Position numbers and translations under genes: made by a program
Source: Chthoniobacterales bacterium
Lineage (GTDB): Bacteria > Verrucomicrobiota > Verrucomicrobiia > Chthoniobacterales > Terrimicrobiaceae
Reading direction: 5' to 3'
DNA: 64,000 bases
NCBI GenBank assembly: GCA_014879575.1
Contig: JACSRU010000116.1
Span: 1 to 64,000 of the forward strand
Notes under the pieces: model-generated
Told to the model about the DNA's origin: nothing
Databases searched by the model: none
Seen by the model: only the letters and a program-made list of their open reading frames with translations
Shown here: in pieces, positions 51,484 to 59,487 of the stretch
How the letters are laid out: each line of letters begins with the position of its first letter
Numbering within the stretch: position 1 is the stretch's first letter

Positions 51484-53403
51484 TTAAGTCCGGGGTTGCA
51501 GTGCCGGGTCGATCTGCTCGCGGGTGCTCGATTTGTCGCCCATGCGGAATTCATCGAAGAACAGGATGGTGCGGTCCTCTTCGCCTTTCCAGCTCCCTCC
51601 GCCCTTGTAGGCGCCCATTTTGAAATACGGTCCCTTGGTCTGCCCGTCGAACCAGGTCGGACCAGCATAGTTGATCACTTGCACGCCGTTTTTCCAGAGG
51701 CGCAGATATCCGCCGCCGGTCTTCGGCGACTGCCAATTGACTTCCATGTAAAAATCCGTCCACTTGCCCTTGTCTTCCTGAATGCCGCCGAAGGTGAGGA
51801 TTTCCTTCGCGGTTTTCAGATCTTCGCCATCCTGGTGCTGGATTTTCATCGACCAGGTGTTGTTGGAGATGGTGATCGAAGTCGGGGGGCCGCCATCCGG
51901 GGGAAATTCCTTGCCGGATCCCCAGTTGTGCCATTGTGTGACAATGCTGTAATGCGTCTCGCCGTCAAAATTCTCCGGCAGGAACAGGCTCCATCCATAT
52001 TTGAATTCTCCGGATGGTCCGCTTCGAGGTCCGGTGATTTCGCTGCGATGCTGGTCGTGGGTCATTTTGGTCTTGAGCGCGTATTTCCCATTGCGGACCG
52101 GATCGGGCGTGCCGCCGATCCATTTTTTTCCGCCTTCCAGTGACCGGCACTGGCTGTAGTCGCCGGTTTCGAAGTCGATGGCGTGGATGGTTCCCTCCGG
52201 GAGGGATTCGGGTGCGTCGTGAAACGCCTTCCTTACGGCGTTCCCCGCGGCATCGGTCGCCCAGACGATGTTCGAAGGCGTGGCGGCCGGGGCGGCGGCG
52301 GCCGGTTTCATGGGTTGGGCTTCCGCATTTGGCTCGGCGGGTTTGATCTCCACGGACTTCACCACCACATCGATCAGCCCCGGCTTGGTGGAATAAACGA
52401 CAACTCGCATGAACTGTGCGCCATCCGGCACGGTCACCACAATCGGATCCTGTTTCAAACCTGAGAAAAACTTCATTGCTTCGCCCAGATGGGTGCTTTT
52501 GAGCATGTTGATTTTCGCGGGAATTTTTGTCGCAAAGGTAAGGGTGAGACTGAGGGAGTCAGTGCCGTCCACAATGAGCGCGGCGGAAATTTTCTCTCCC
52601 GGCGTGACCGGAACCCATTGGGCGAGTCCAAGGCCGTTTTCCGAGTCCTGATCGGTGAATCTGACTCCACCTTCCGCTTCCACGCCCAGCTTCTGCTGGT
52701 CGCCGGTGGGAGGCGGGTAGGTCTGCCATCCGTCGGGGATCTCCCCGGCGGAACCTGTGAAATGGGGATTCTTCAACTCCGGGGCGGAGCCGGTCGGAAC
52801 TGCGGTGGTTGGCTGGGTTGGCGCGGGCGCCGGCGATTTCGAGTCGGGCGTCGCGGATTCCGTGGCTTCGGAAATGTTCAGTCCGATCGATTTGACCACC
52901 AGATCGCAAACTCCCGGTTTGGCACTGTACACCACGACCCGCATGAACCGGGCGCCGTCGGGCACGATGACGTCGACGTTGGCCTGTCGCGTCTCGGAGA
53001 AATAGGCCGATTCTTTACGGATGGCCATCTCTTCGATCAGGGCAGCTTTGGCGGGAATTTTTGGCGTGAAGATGAGGTTGAGGGTGATGGTTCCCTCGCC
53101 CTCCACTTCGAGGTGCGCGGAAACCTGCTGCCCCGGGGTGACCGCGACCCACTGGGCCAAACCCAGTCCGACGTGTTTGTCCTGGTCGGTGAATCGCACT
53201 CCGCCTTTGGCTTCGATGGCGAGCGCCTGATTCTCACCGGATGCGGGGGGAAAGGGTGTCCAAGACTCGGGAATAGTGCCGGCTTCGCCGGTGAATTTTG
53301 GATTCAAAAGCTCGGGTCCGGGGGACTCCGCAGCCTGGAGGGCTGTGGAACAGATTAGAGCCGTCGCAAGACACGTGCGGAGGCGGGAGAGGGTGTCGTT
53401 CAT
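51484..53403 (-). CDS. Secreted heparin lyase I-like polysaccharide lyase with duplicated binding domain
   Basis: 639 residues. Signal peptide SRLRTCLATALICSTALQA. Two tandem copies of a roughly 150-residue sandwich follow (about 30-175 and 205-345), sharing GGVRFTDQD, GLGLAQWV, KIPAK and VPDGA-FMRVVVYS-KPG. The C-terminal 230 residues are a heparin-lyase-I-type catalytic domain: SGEFKYGWSLFLPENFD, YSIVTQWHNW, NGVQVINYAGPTWFD and GPYFKMGAYKGGG. These cleave uronic-acid-containing polysaccharides by beta-elimination. The copies are probably carbohydrate-binding. It heads the Verru_Chthon cassette operon. Confidence 0.82.
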   Translation of the reverse strand: MNDTLSRLRTCLATALICSTALQAAESPGPELLNPKFTGEAGTIPESWTPFPPASGENQALAIEAKGGVRFTDQDKHVGLGLAQWVAVTPGQQVSAHLEVEGEGTITLNLIFTPKIPAKAALIEEMAIRKESAYFSETRQANVDVIVPDGARFMRVVVYSAKPGVCDLVVKSIGLNISEATESATPDSKSPAPAPTQPTTAVPTGSAPELKNPHFTGSAGEIPDGWQTYPPPTGDQQKLGVEAEGGVRFTDQDSENGLGLAQWVPVTPGEKISAALIVDGTDSLSLTLTFATKIPAKINMLKSTHLGEAMKFFSGLKQDPIVVTVPDGAQFMRVVVYSTKPGLIDVVVKSVEIKPAEPNAEAQPMKPAAAAPAATPSNIVWATDAAGNAVRKAFHDAPESLPEGTIHAIDFETGDYSQCRSLEGGKKWIGGTPDPVRNGKYALKTKMTHDQHRSEITGPRSGPSGEFKYGWSLFLPENFDGETHYSIVTQWHNWGSGKEFPPDGGPPTSITISNNTWSMKIQHQDGEDLKTAKEILTFGGIQEDKGKWTDFYMEVNWQSPKTGGGYLRLWKNGVQVINYAGPTWFDGQTKGPYFKMGAYKGGGSWKGEEDRTILFFDEFRMGDKSSTREQIDPALQPRT

Positions 53404-53452
53404 CGCATTTCACTTTAGGATCGGATCAGGTGTCCTGCAAATCATGTCGGGG

Positions 53453-53469
53453 TTTACACGTCAAACGTG
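53453..53469. promoter_or_regulatory. Candidate operator, site 1 (TTTACACGTCAAACGTG)
   Basis: This word recurs inverted at 53536-53554 with one base deleted. CACGT and ACGTG form the half-sites. It lies upstream of the lyase gene in the divergent region. LacI-family-like. Confidence 0.5.
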
Positions 53470-53535
53470 CGGGCAGAGTGAGCGGTTTCATGGTCGGGTT
53501 TCGCAGGTTGAAATCCGTTTGGGTTCGGAGTCCCC

Positions 53536-53554
53536 TTTCACGTTTACGTGTAAA
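53536..53554. promoter_or_regulatory. Candidate operator, site 2, inverted copy of site 1
   Basis: Read on the minus strand it is TTTACACGTAAACGTGAAA, matching site 1 except for one missing base. The core CACGT-TT-ACGTG is a perfect palindrome around two bases. Sites 1 and 2 are about 80 bases apart between the divergent lyase operon and dehydrogenase gene, so a looping regulator is possible. Confidence 0.55.
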
Positions 53555-53604
53555 AATTTCCGCGAATTGCTCCGCCTGCCGTTGCAGGGTTGACTGCGTG
53601 ATTC

Positions 53605-54753
53605 ATGGCGTCCCATCCATTCACTAGGCAGTCCGAAAATCCAGCCAATGTTTTGGAAGCTGAACCCTCAACATCCGTGCTTTTCCCGGGAGAGAAGTCT
53701 CTCGCGGATTCGGGAACCCTTCACGAAGGAACGCGCGCCACGCTCGCCCGGTCACCCAAGCCGAGCGCGGTGTATCTCATGGCCCGACATGTTTTCGACC
53801 GGGTGTACGGGCCGCGGGAACGCGAGGATCTCGCCGCGTTGGTGGATGTGTCGTCCTGCTTTCTGACGCCCGAAGACTGGCACCGGCATCCGGAGGTGAC
53901 GGCGGAAGCGGAGTGGATTTTTTCGAGTTGGTCGATGCCGGTTGTGAATGAGGAGTTCCTTCGCGCCTTTCCCAGGTTGCGGGCGATATTTTATGCGGCG
54001 GGAACCATCAAAGGATTCGCCACGGAGGCGATGTGGGGGCGGGGGATCACGGTCACGAGCGCCAATGCCGCCAATGCCGTTCCGGTCGCAGAGTTTACGG
54101 TGGCGCAAATTATTCTTTCGCTGAAATCCTTCTGGCGGATGGCGCGCGAGTTCCATCGGGAGAACCGCGTCTCCCCGCGGGAAATTCCGACGGCCGGGGT
54201 GTACAATGCCACGGTCGGCCTGATTTCCCTCGGGTTGATTGGACGGTTGGTGGCGGAGCAGTTGCAGGCTTTTCAGGTGGAGGTCATTGCTTATGATCCC
54301 TATTTCGATCCGAAGGAAGCGGCGGAACTTGGCCTGGAACTTTGCACGCTGGACGAGATTTTTTCCCGGGCCGATGTGGTCAGTTGCCATGCGCCCCTCC
54401 TCAAGGAGACCGAGGGAATGCTGCGCAAAAGCCACTTTGAGCAAATGAAACCCCATGCTACTTTCGTGAATACCGCGCGCGGCGGCCTGGTGGACGAAAA
54501 GGGACTGGCCGAGGTCTTCTCTCAGCGCCCGGACTTGACCGCGCTTCTGGATGTGACCTCACCCGAACCTCCCTCCGCCGGATCGCCACTTTACACGCTG
54601 CCGAATGTCATTCTCACTCCGCATATCGCCGGCAGCAAGAATTGGGAGTGTCATCGCATGGCGCGTTTTATGGTGGAGGAGGCCGCCCGGTTCCTTTCCG
54701 GCGAACCGCTTCGGCACGCCGTCACGCAGGCGGAACTCCGGCGAATGGCCTAG
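53605..54753 (+). CDS. D-2-hydroxyacid dehydrogenase family protein
   Basis: 382 residues; the N-terminal 50 may be an over-extension, because the conserved fold starts near KPSAVYLMARHVF. The NAD-binding motif is GLISLGLIGRLVAE. The catalytic triad is Arg in NTARGGLVDE, Glu in DVTSPEPP and His in LTPHIAGS. These enzymes interconvert 2-keto and D-2-hydroxy acids. Divergent from a polysaccharide lyase and 101 bases before an MFS transporter, it may handle keto-acids released from uronates. The exact substrate is unknown. Confidence 0.84.
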   Translation: MASHPFTRQSENPANVLEAEPSTSVLFPGEKSLADSGTLHEGTRATLARSPKPSAVYLMARHVFDRVYGPREREDLAALVDVSSCFLTPEDWHRHPEVTAEAEWIFSSWSMPVVNEEFLRAFPRLRAIFYAAGTIKGFATEAMWGRGITVTSANAANAVPVAEFTVAQIILSLKSFWRMAREFHRENRVSPREIPTAGVYNATVGLISLGLIGRLVAEQLQAFQVEVIAYDPYFDPKEAAELGLELCTLDEIFSRADVVSCHAPLLKETEGMLRKSHFEQMKPHATFVNTARGGLVDEKGLAEVFSQRPDLTALLDVTSPEPPSAGSPLYTLPNVILTPHIAGSKNWECHRMARFMVEEAARFLSGEPLRHAVTQAELRRMA

Positions 54754-54854
54754 AGCATGCCCGACATGACCCAGTCCCCAGCAGTTCACGGTAAGACTTC
54801 GCCCCCAACGGAGGGCGGGAAGACCATTCATGACCCGGCCGATCTAAAAACACC

Positions 54855-56252
54855 ATGACACCGACCTCCCCGCACGCGGAAGCACCTCCCTCACCCCGAA
54901 AGGTCTGGCGGAATGGCACGTTGATTTACACCTCCGGCGGCCTCGCCCTGCTGTTCTTTCTCCTTCTGGCCGGCGACTTTGCGATGGCGATGCGGGATCG
55001 CTCGATCGGGCCGATGGCGCATTGGTATCTCAACCATCTCGGCGTGCCGAACCTGCTGTTTGCCATCCTTCTGAGTTCGTTTCCCGCCGCGCTGTCTTTG
55101 GTGCTCGGACCGGTGATCAGTTTCAAGTCCGACCGCATGCGGAGCCGCTGGGGACGGCGGATTCCTTTCCTGCTCATCACGACGCCGCTCGCGGCGTTTG
55201 GCATGATCGGGGTGGGGATGACGCCTTTTATCGCCGGTTGGGTCCACGGGCATTTCCCGGAGCAGAGTGCTTTTCTGGTGGCGGTGCTTTGCTTTGGCGT
55301 GTTCTGGGCGCTGTACGAATTTGCCACGATCACCGGAGGGGCGGTATTTGGAGGACTGGTCAACGACGTCGTTCCGAAGGAATTGCTCGGACGTTTTTAT
55401 GGTCTGTTCCGCGCGATCAGCCTGATCGATGGGATGATTTTCAATTACTGGATCATGGGGAAAGTCCCGGAGCATTTCACCCTCATCCTGGTCGTCATAG
55501 GTGTGTTTTACGGCGCGGTGTTCTTTTGGGTCTGCCTCAAGGTCAAGGAGGGAGAGTATCCGCCGCCTCCGCCTGAACCGGAGCCGGAACCGGGACGGAA
55601 AAGATCGATGATCTCCGGATTCAAGGCGGGCGTGGCAACGTACTTTAGGGAGTGTTTCACCAATCCGTATTACATATCGGTTTTTATCATGCTGATGGCG
55701 GCCATGCTGGCCTTCGCACCGGTCAATACTTTTGCCATCCCTTATGCCAACAGCCTCGGGGTGGACATGAATGTCTATGGAAAATATCTGGCACTGACCT
55801 TTCTGATCTCCCTCTGTCTGTCTTATTTTCTCGGATGGCTGGCCGATCGTTTTCATCCCCTCCGTATGGCCATGGTCATGCTGGGCGGATACGCGGCGGT
55901 GACCGCCTGGGGGGCGATCTTTGCAAACACCGCGACGAACTTCCTGATTGCCTGGGTGCTCCACGGTGTGCTTTCGGGAAGCTATTTTACGAGCGCGGCC
56001 TCGCTTGGTCAGCGTCTCTATCCGAAGGCCCGCTTCGCCCAGTTCGCCTCCGCCGCGGGCATCGTGGGCGCGCTGGCCGGCATGGTTCTGGCGCCGTCGG
56101 TCGGTTTGATCATCGACCAGAGCGGCCGGATCTACCGCTACACTTTTATGATTGGCTGCGTGCTTTCGGTCCTGGCTCTCATCTGCGCTTTCCTGGTGTA
56201 TGGGAAGTTCCGGAAGCTCGGCGGTCCGGACAACTACGTGGCACCGGAATAG
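54855..56252 (+). CDS. MFS family sugar/oligosaccharide transporter
   Basis: 465 residues with about 12 hydrophobic helices and a proline/acidic cytoplasmic loop (PPPPEPEPEPG) in the middle. Motif A-like sequences are SDRMRSRWGRRIPFLL after helix 2 and LADRFHPLRMAMVML in the second half, as in GPH-type and other sugar symporters. It should import sugars or oligosaccharides made by the neighbouring lyase and glycosidases. A short hairpin with arms at 54801-54805 and 54814-54818 lies in the gap after the dehydrogenase. Confidence 0.85.
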   Translation: MTPTSPHAEAPPSPRKVWRNGTLIYTSGGLALLFFLLLAGDFAMAMRDRSIGPMAHWYLNHLGVPNLLFAILLSSFPAALSLVLGPVISFKSDRMRSRWGRRIPFLLITTPLAAFGMIGVGMTPFIAGWVHGHFPEQSAFLVAVLCFGVFWALYEFATITGGAVFGGLVNDVVPKELLGRFYGLFRAISLIDGMIFNYWIMGKVPEHFTLILVVIGVFYGAVFFWVCLKVKEGEYPPPPPEPEPEPGRKRSMISGFKAGVATYFRECFTNPYYISVFIMLMAAMLAFAPVNTFAIPYANSLGVDMNVYGKYLALTFLISLCLSYFLGWLADRFHPLRMAMVMLGGYAAVTAWGAIFANTATNFLIAWVLHGVLSGSYFTSAASLGQRLYPKARFAQFASAAGIVGALAGMVLAPSVGLIIDQSGRIYRYTFMIGCVLSVLALICAFLVYGKFRKLGGPDNYVAPE

Positions 56253-56254
56253 GT

Positions 56255-56870
56255 TTAGTCGTCGAACCCGCCCAGCCGAGTCCTCCGTTGGCGTCGGCCA
56301 GACCAGCTCCGGTGGCATAATCGAAGCTTTCGTAACTGTTCGGCCCAGGCGAGACTTCCTTGTAAGAGGGGTTGGCGTTTCCCATGCGGTATTCATCGAA
56401 ATACAAAACGCGCGGCATAGTTCCCTTCCAGGTGAACGTGCCCTTGTAGTTGCCCATCTTGAAATAGGGCCCGGCACTGCCTGCGCCGTAGTCGAGATAG
56501 GTGGGTCCGGCGTAGTCGAGTTTGAGCTCGCCGTTGATCCAGATTTTCATGAATCCCGTCGGGAGATGGGTCCATTTCACATGCACCACAAAGTCATGCC
56601 AGCGTCCCTTGGTGTAAGGGGCCCAGGTCAAAATACGCATGCGCGGGGGTGGACGGAGCACGCTGATATTTGATGCCAACTCCAATGTGCCCGTCCTCCA
56701 AGGTGAAAGACGTGGGCGCTTTGTTGTCCTTCGCCCAGGCGGGCTGGGTTTTGTGTCAGTCATGAAACTGCGTTACGATGTCGTAGAGCCCGTCTCTCCA
56801 GGAGAACTTCGCCTCCACCGCGATTTGATGCGTGAGCCCTGTGATCCAGCCCGACCGGAAACGGCACCGT
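56255..56870 (-). pseudogene. Remnant of a heparin lyase I-like gene
   Basis: The minus strand encodes a catalytic-domain fragment homologous to the lyase at 51484-53403. SWRDGLYDIVTQFHD is followed by TGA at 56756-56758, where the paralogue has Trp, then HKTQPAWAKDNKAPTSFTLE. Near 56610-56640 the frame shifts and continues as KGRWHDFVVHVKW, MKIWINGELKLDYAGPTYLD, GPYFKMGNYKGTFTW and YFDEYRMGN. The signal peptide and N-terminal domains are absent, and the 5' end abuts a terminator. One nonsense change, one frameshift and 5' loss make function unlikely. Confidence 0.8.
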
Positions 56871-56873
56871 AAG

Positions 56874-56904
56874 CAAAAACGGCGCCCCTTGCGGAGCGCC
56901 GTTT
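56874..56904 (-). terminator. Intrinsic terminator of the PEP-CTERM gene
   Basis: On the minus strand AAACGGCGC pairs with GCGCCGTTT (56904-56896 and 56885-56877), and the right arm runs into a T5 tract. It lies 69 bases after the stop of the PEP-CTERM gene at 56973 and marks the edge of the lyase remnant. Confidence 0.7.
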
Positions 56905-56972
56905 GGGTTCGCCCGGAATGGCGGCCTTGTTTCCCCCCGAGGACGGTAGGCCGGTTCAACGGGCAGACAGGG

Positions 56973-57944
56973 TCAGGCGCGGAAGCGACGCCGGAAGATC
57001 ATGCCGATGGTTCCGGCAGCGATAAGCAACGCCGTCGAAGGCTCAGGCACCACGGTGATGATGCCGGCTCCGGTGAACCAACTGTCGTTGATGTTGGTGG
57101 CTCCACTGCCGGTGGCACCCCAGGTTCCGTCGGCCTGCGCAACCCCGTTGAAGAACAATCCCCCCACGGTTTCATTGATGCCGGAGGCCAGATTGACCGT
57201 GGCAAAGTTGGCGCCAGAACTTTCCAAGGAAAGGAAGGCCGTGTCGGCAATGGCATTGGTCACTCCCGTGGTGATCGACAGTGTCGCCGTGGTGGTTCCG
57301 GTGGTTTCCATGACCAGGACATTGCCCGTGCCGAGTGCGCCGGTTTTTTGCGCCGAGACGGTGCCGTCGTTGATGGTGACACCTCCGCTGAAGGTGTTTG
57401 CCCCGCCTCCACTCATGATCAGAGTTGTAGCGCCGATTTTGGTGATGCTGCGGGATCCGCCGGATTCCGAAACCACCCCCGCAAAGTTGACCGATGCCGC
57501 GCCACCCACCGTGACTGCTAGCGAGTCGTTGAGTTGAATGCCGACATTAAGGGTGTCTCCAGATGCAGAGTTCCCGTTGGAACTGTAGTAAGTCGCGTTT
57601 CCGCTGGCCACGTCGAAAATCAGTTTGCCGGTGCCGCTGGCGACGTTGTTGATGGTGACCAACCGGCCCAAAGAAGCTGAACTTTTGGTCCATGTACCAA
57701 TCGTGATGTTCGTATCGACCCCGCTGCTAGTTCCCAACAGGATGGTGCCACCAGCTCCAAAAAAGGAGGAATTGTCGAAAGTTGCGGTCTCCCCAATTCC
57801 GTTTGGAGCAGTATTGGGATTCCATTTTGTGGAATCTCCCCAGTTGGAGGTGGTGTTGCCACCGGTCCAAGTGGCCGCGTGTGTAGCCATTTGCCCGCCA
57901 AGGGCCAAAAGCGCCAGCGCAACGAGTGCTGTTTTCGTGTTCAT
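56973..57944 (-). CDS. PEP-CTERM protein with autotransporter-type beta-strand repeats
   Basis: 323 residues. Signal peptide TALVALALLALGGQMATHA, cleaved near HA-A. The start WTGGNTTSNWGDSTKWNPN and the unit SITKIGATTLIMSGGGANTF are typical of autotransporter-associated beta-strand repeats. The C-terminus is VPEPSTALLIAAGTIGMIF followed by RRRFRA, the PEP-CTERM anchor. It should be a surface-located, beta-helical protein. Unlike the other three PEP-CTERM genes, no pseudopilin follows. Confidence 0.86.
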   Translation of the reverse strand: MNTKTALVALALLALGGQMATHAATWTGGNTTSNWGDSTKWNPNTAPNGIGETATFDNSSFFGAGGTILLGTSSGVDTNITIGTWTKSSASLGRLVTINNVASGTGKLIFDVASGNATYYSSNGNSASGDTLNVGIQLNDSLAVTVGGAASVNFAGVVSESGGSRSITKIGATTLIMSGGGANTFSGGVTINDGTVSAQKTGALGTGNVLVMETTGTTTATLSITTGVTNAIADTAFLSLESSGANFATVNLASGINETVGGLFFNGVAQADGTWGATGSGATNINDSWFTGAGIITVVPEPSTALLIAAGTIGMIFRRRFRA

Positions 57945-58052
57945 TTTGTTTTCTTCAGGTGTGTTGGTTGAATGTGTTGGGGGACACGCATTTCTCGTTG
58001 TCCGCTGAGGGAGAATCTAGCAGGCCCGGAATTTCCGTGAAAGGACTTGGTT

Positions 58053-58078
58053 GGTTTACGCGTCGACTAAAGAGTCGA
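58053..58078. promoter_or_regulatory. Upstream motif GGTTTACGCGTC and hairpin
   Basis: GGTTTACGCGTC at 58053-58064 matches GGTTTACACGTC at 53451-53462 in 11 of 12 bases. It overlaps an inverted repeat, TCGACT (58063-58068) with AGTCGA (58073-58078). Both lie upstream of the PEP-CTERM gene starting at 57944, so this may be a binding site of the same regulator. Confidence 0.4.
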
Positions 58079-58186
58079 AATTTTGTGGAAAAGATCGACC
58101 GTTTCTTGCGACGGGAGGCCCGCGTTCTTTTGCTGTGACGAAAGGCTTCCAGGTGCCAGCCGACGGTTGCCGGCATGCATCGGGTT

Positions 58187-59215
58187 TCAGCGAAGGGGAG
58201 TGGTCTGGCCCTCCACCCAGCGTCCCTCGACCATGATGGTTTTGGGTTCGGCCGGGATGCCTTGTTCGTTGCGGTAGATTTGGGCGACGACGGAGTCCAC
58301 CGCGGCGGCGGCGGCGATCTTCCAGTTCTGGTCGAGGCCGGAGAGTTGGAGATTCGCAAAGGGCGGCGTGGAAGGAACGCTCAGGTGGGCGAACGACACG
58401 TCGCCCGGGACGGAGAATCCGGCCTGCAGGAGAGCGTCGATCGCCCCGTCGATTCCCACTACGACATCGGGTCGGTGGCGGTTGACCCAAGTCCGCATTT
58501 TGGCCGCGGAGTGATTTCCGATCAAAATGGGAACGCGTTCCTTCGCCGGCCATCGGAACTGGGCGCCCGTGACACACGAGGTCCAGGTGTGCTCGACCTT
58601 TTCATCGACGAATCCCTCCAGGGCCAGACCGATGCGGCGGTATCCTTTCTTGCGGAGCGTATCCAAAACCAACTGCATGCCGTGGAATTGATGATGGGTG
58701 ACGCAATGCAGTCTCGGAGAAACGAGCGAGTTGCCAATGGCGACCGCGCTGATATTATTCCAATGAATGGCCTCCAGACTTCCCGATTCGGGGAGGGGGG
58801 CGACCACCACGCCGTGGATATTCCGAGAGTGGAGAATCTTCCTCAGCCGCTCTGGAGAGATGTCTTCCGCGTCGAGCCAGAATTCATCGATCAAAAACCC
58901 GAGTTCCTTCGCGCGCTCCCGGACTCCCGTGAAGAGATCGCCGGAAATCCATTCCTGGTTCCACGACTGGCGGTAGGCCAGGAACGCGAGATTGGACTGG
59001 TAATGGACGGGGCGCGCGGAACCAATATGGGACATCAACGCCGAGACCATGGGGTTTGGCCGATAGCCGAGCCGCGTGGCCACCTCGCGCACGTGCTTCC
59101 GCGTTGCCGCGGAAATGCGGGGGTGATTGCGCAGTGCCAGGGAGACCGTCATCACGCTGCAGCCCGCTTCAAAGGCGATCATTCGCATGGTCGGAGGGGG
59201 AGGAGCTGACGACAT
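58187..59215 (-). CDS. LacI family transcriptional regulator
   Basis: 342 residues from the ATG at 59215. The HTH is TMRMIAFEAGCSVMTVSLAL with hinge region ATRLGYRPNPMVSALM. The sensor contains SNLAFLAYRQSWNQEW, LHSRNIHGVVVAPLPESGSL, RRIGLALEGFVDEKVEHTW and DVVVGIDGAIDALLQAG. A sugar-responsive repressor. It is divergent from the GH106-like gene at 59488 and probably controls it; the LacI-style motifs at 53453, 53536 and 58053 could also be its targets. Confidence 0.87.
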   Translation of the reverse strand: MSSAPPPPTMRMIAFEAGCSVMTVSLALRNHPRISAATRKHVREVATRLGYRPNPMVSALMSHIGSARPVHYQSNLAFLAYRQSWNQEWISGDLFTGVRERAKELGFLIDEFWLDAEDISPERLRKILHSRNIHGVVVAPLPESGSLEAIHWNNISAVAIGNSLVSPRLHCVTHHQFHGMQLVLDTLRKKGYRRIGLALEGFVDEKVEHTWTSCVTGAQFRWPAKERVPILIGNHSAAKMRTWVNRHRPDVVVGIDGAIDALLQAGFSVPGDVSFAHLSVPSTPPFANLQLSGLDQNWKIAAAAAVDSVVAQIYRNEQGIPAEPKTIMVEGRWVEGQTTPLR

Positions 59216-59487
59216 GAGAGGGGCATAGCAGCCTCTTGCGCTCATTTGGAGAAAAATCCACCATGAGTGAGGGGGCAATCGGCGAATTTTCAGCCGCCGC
59301 CTTCTCGCAGAAATCGATATGCCTCATGCAGAAAGTGCCATTCCCGCCCGGAAGGAGTGATGAGAGGATTTGCGACCCTTAAGGATTGTTTTCCATGGTG
59401 CCTTCTCGCAACATTGCCCCCACCGCCTGCCGCGGGAATGGGAGATTGCAGGATGATCAATCCAAAATGTTCGATTGGGAGCGCGAA
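59216..59487. promoter_or_regulatory. Divergent region between LacI gene and GH106-like gene
   Basis: 272 bases, no gene supported. I see no clear operator palindrome. AAGGA at 59381-59385 could serve an in-frame ATG at 59395, an alternative start for the downstream gene. Confidence 0.35.

Noticed and set aside
56756-56758. TGA in the lyase fragment as recoded Trp
   Set aside because: All other genes in the window use TGA as stop, and a frameshift follows nearby.
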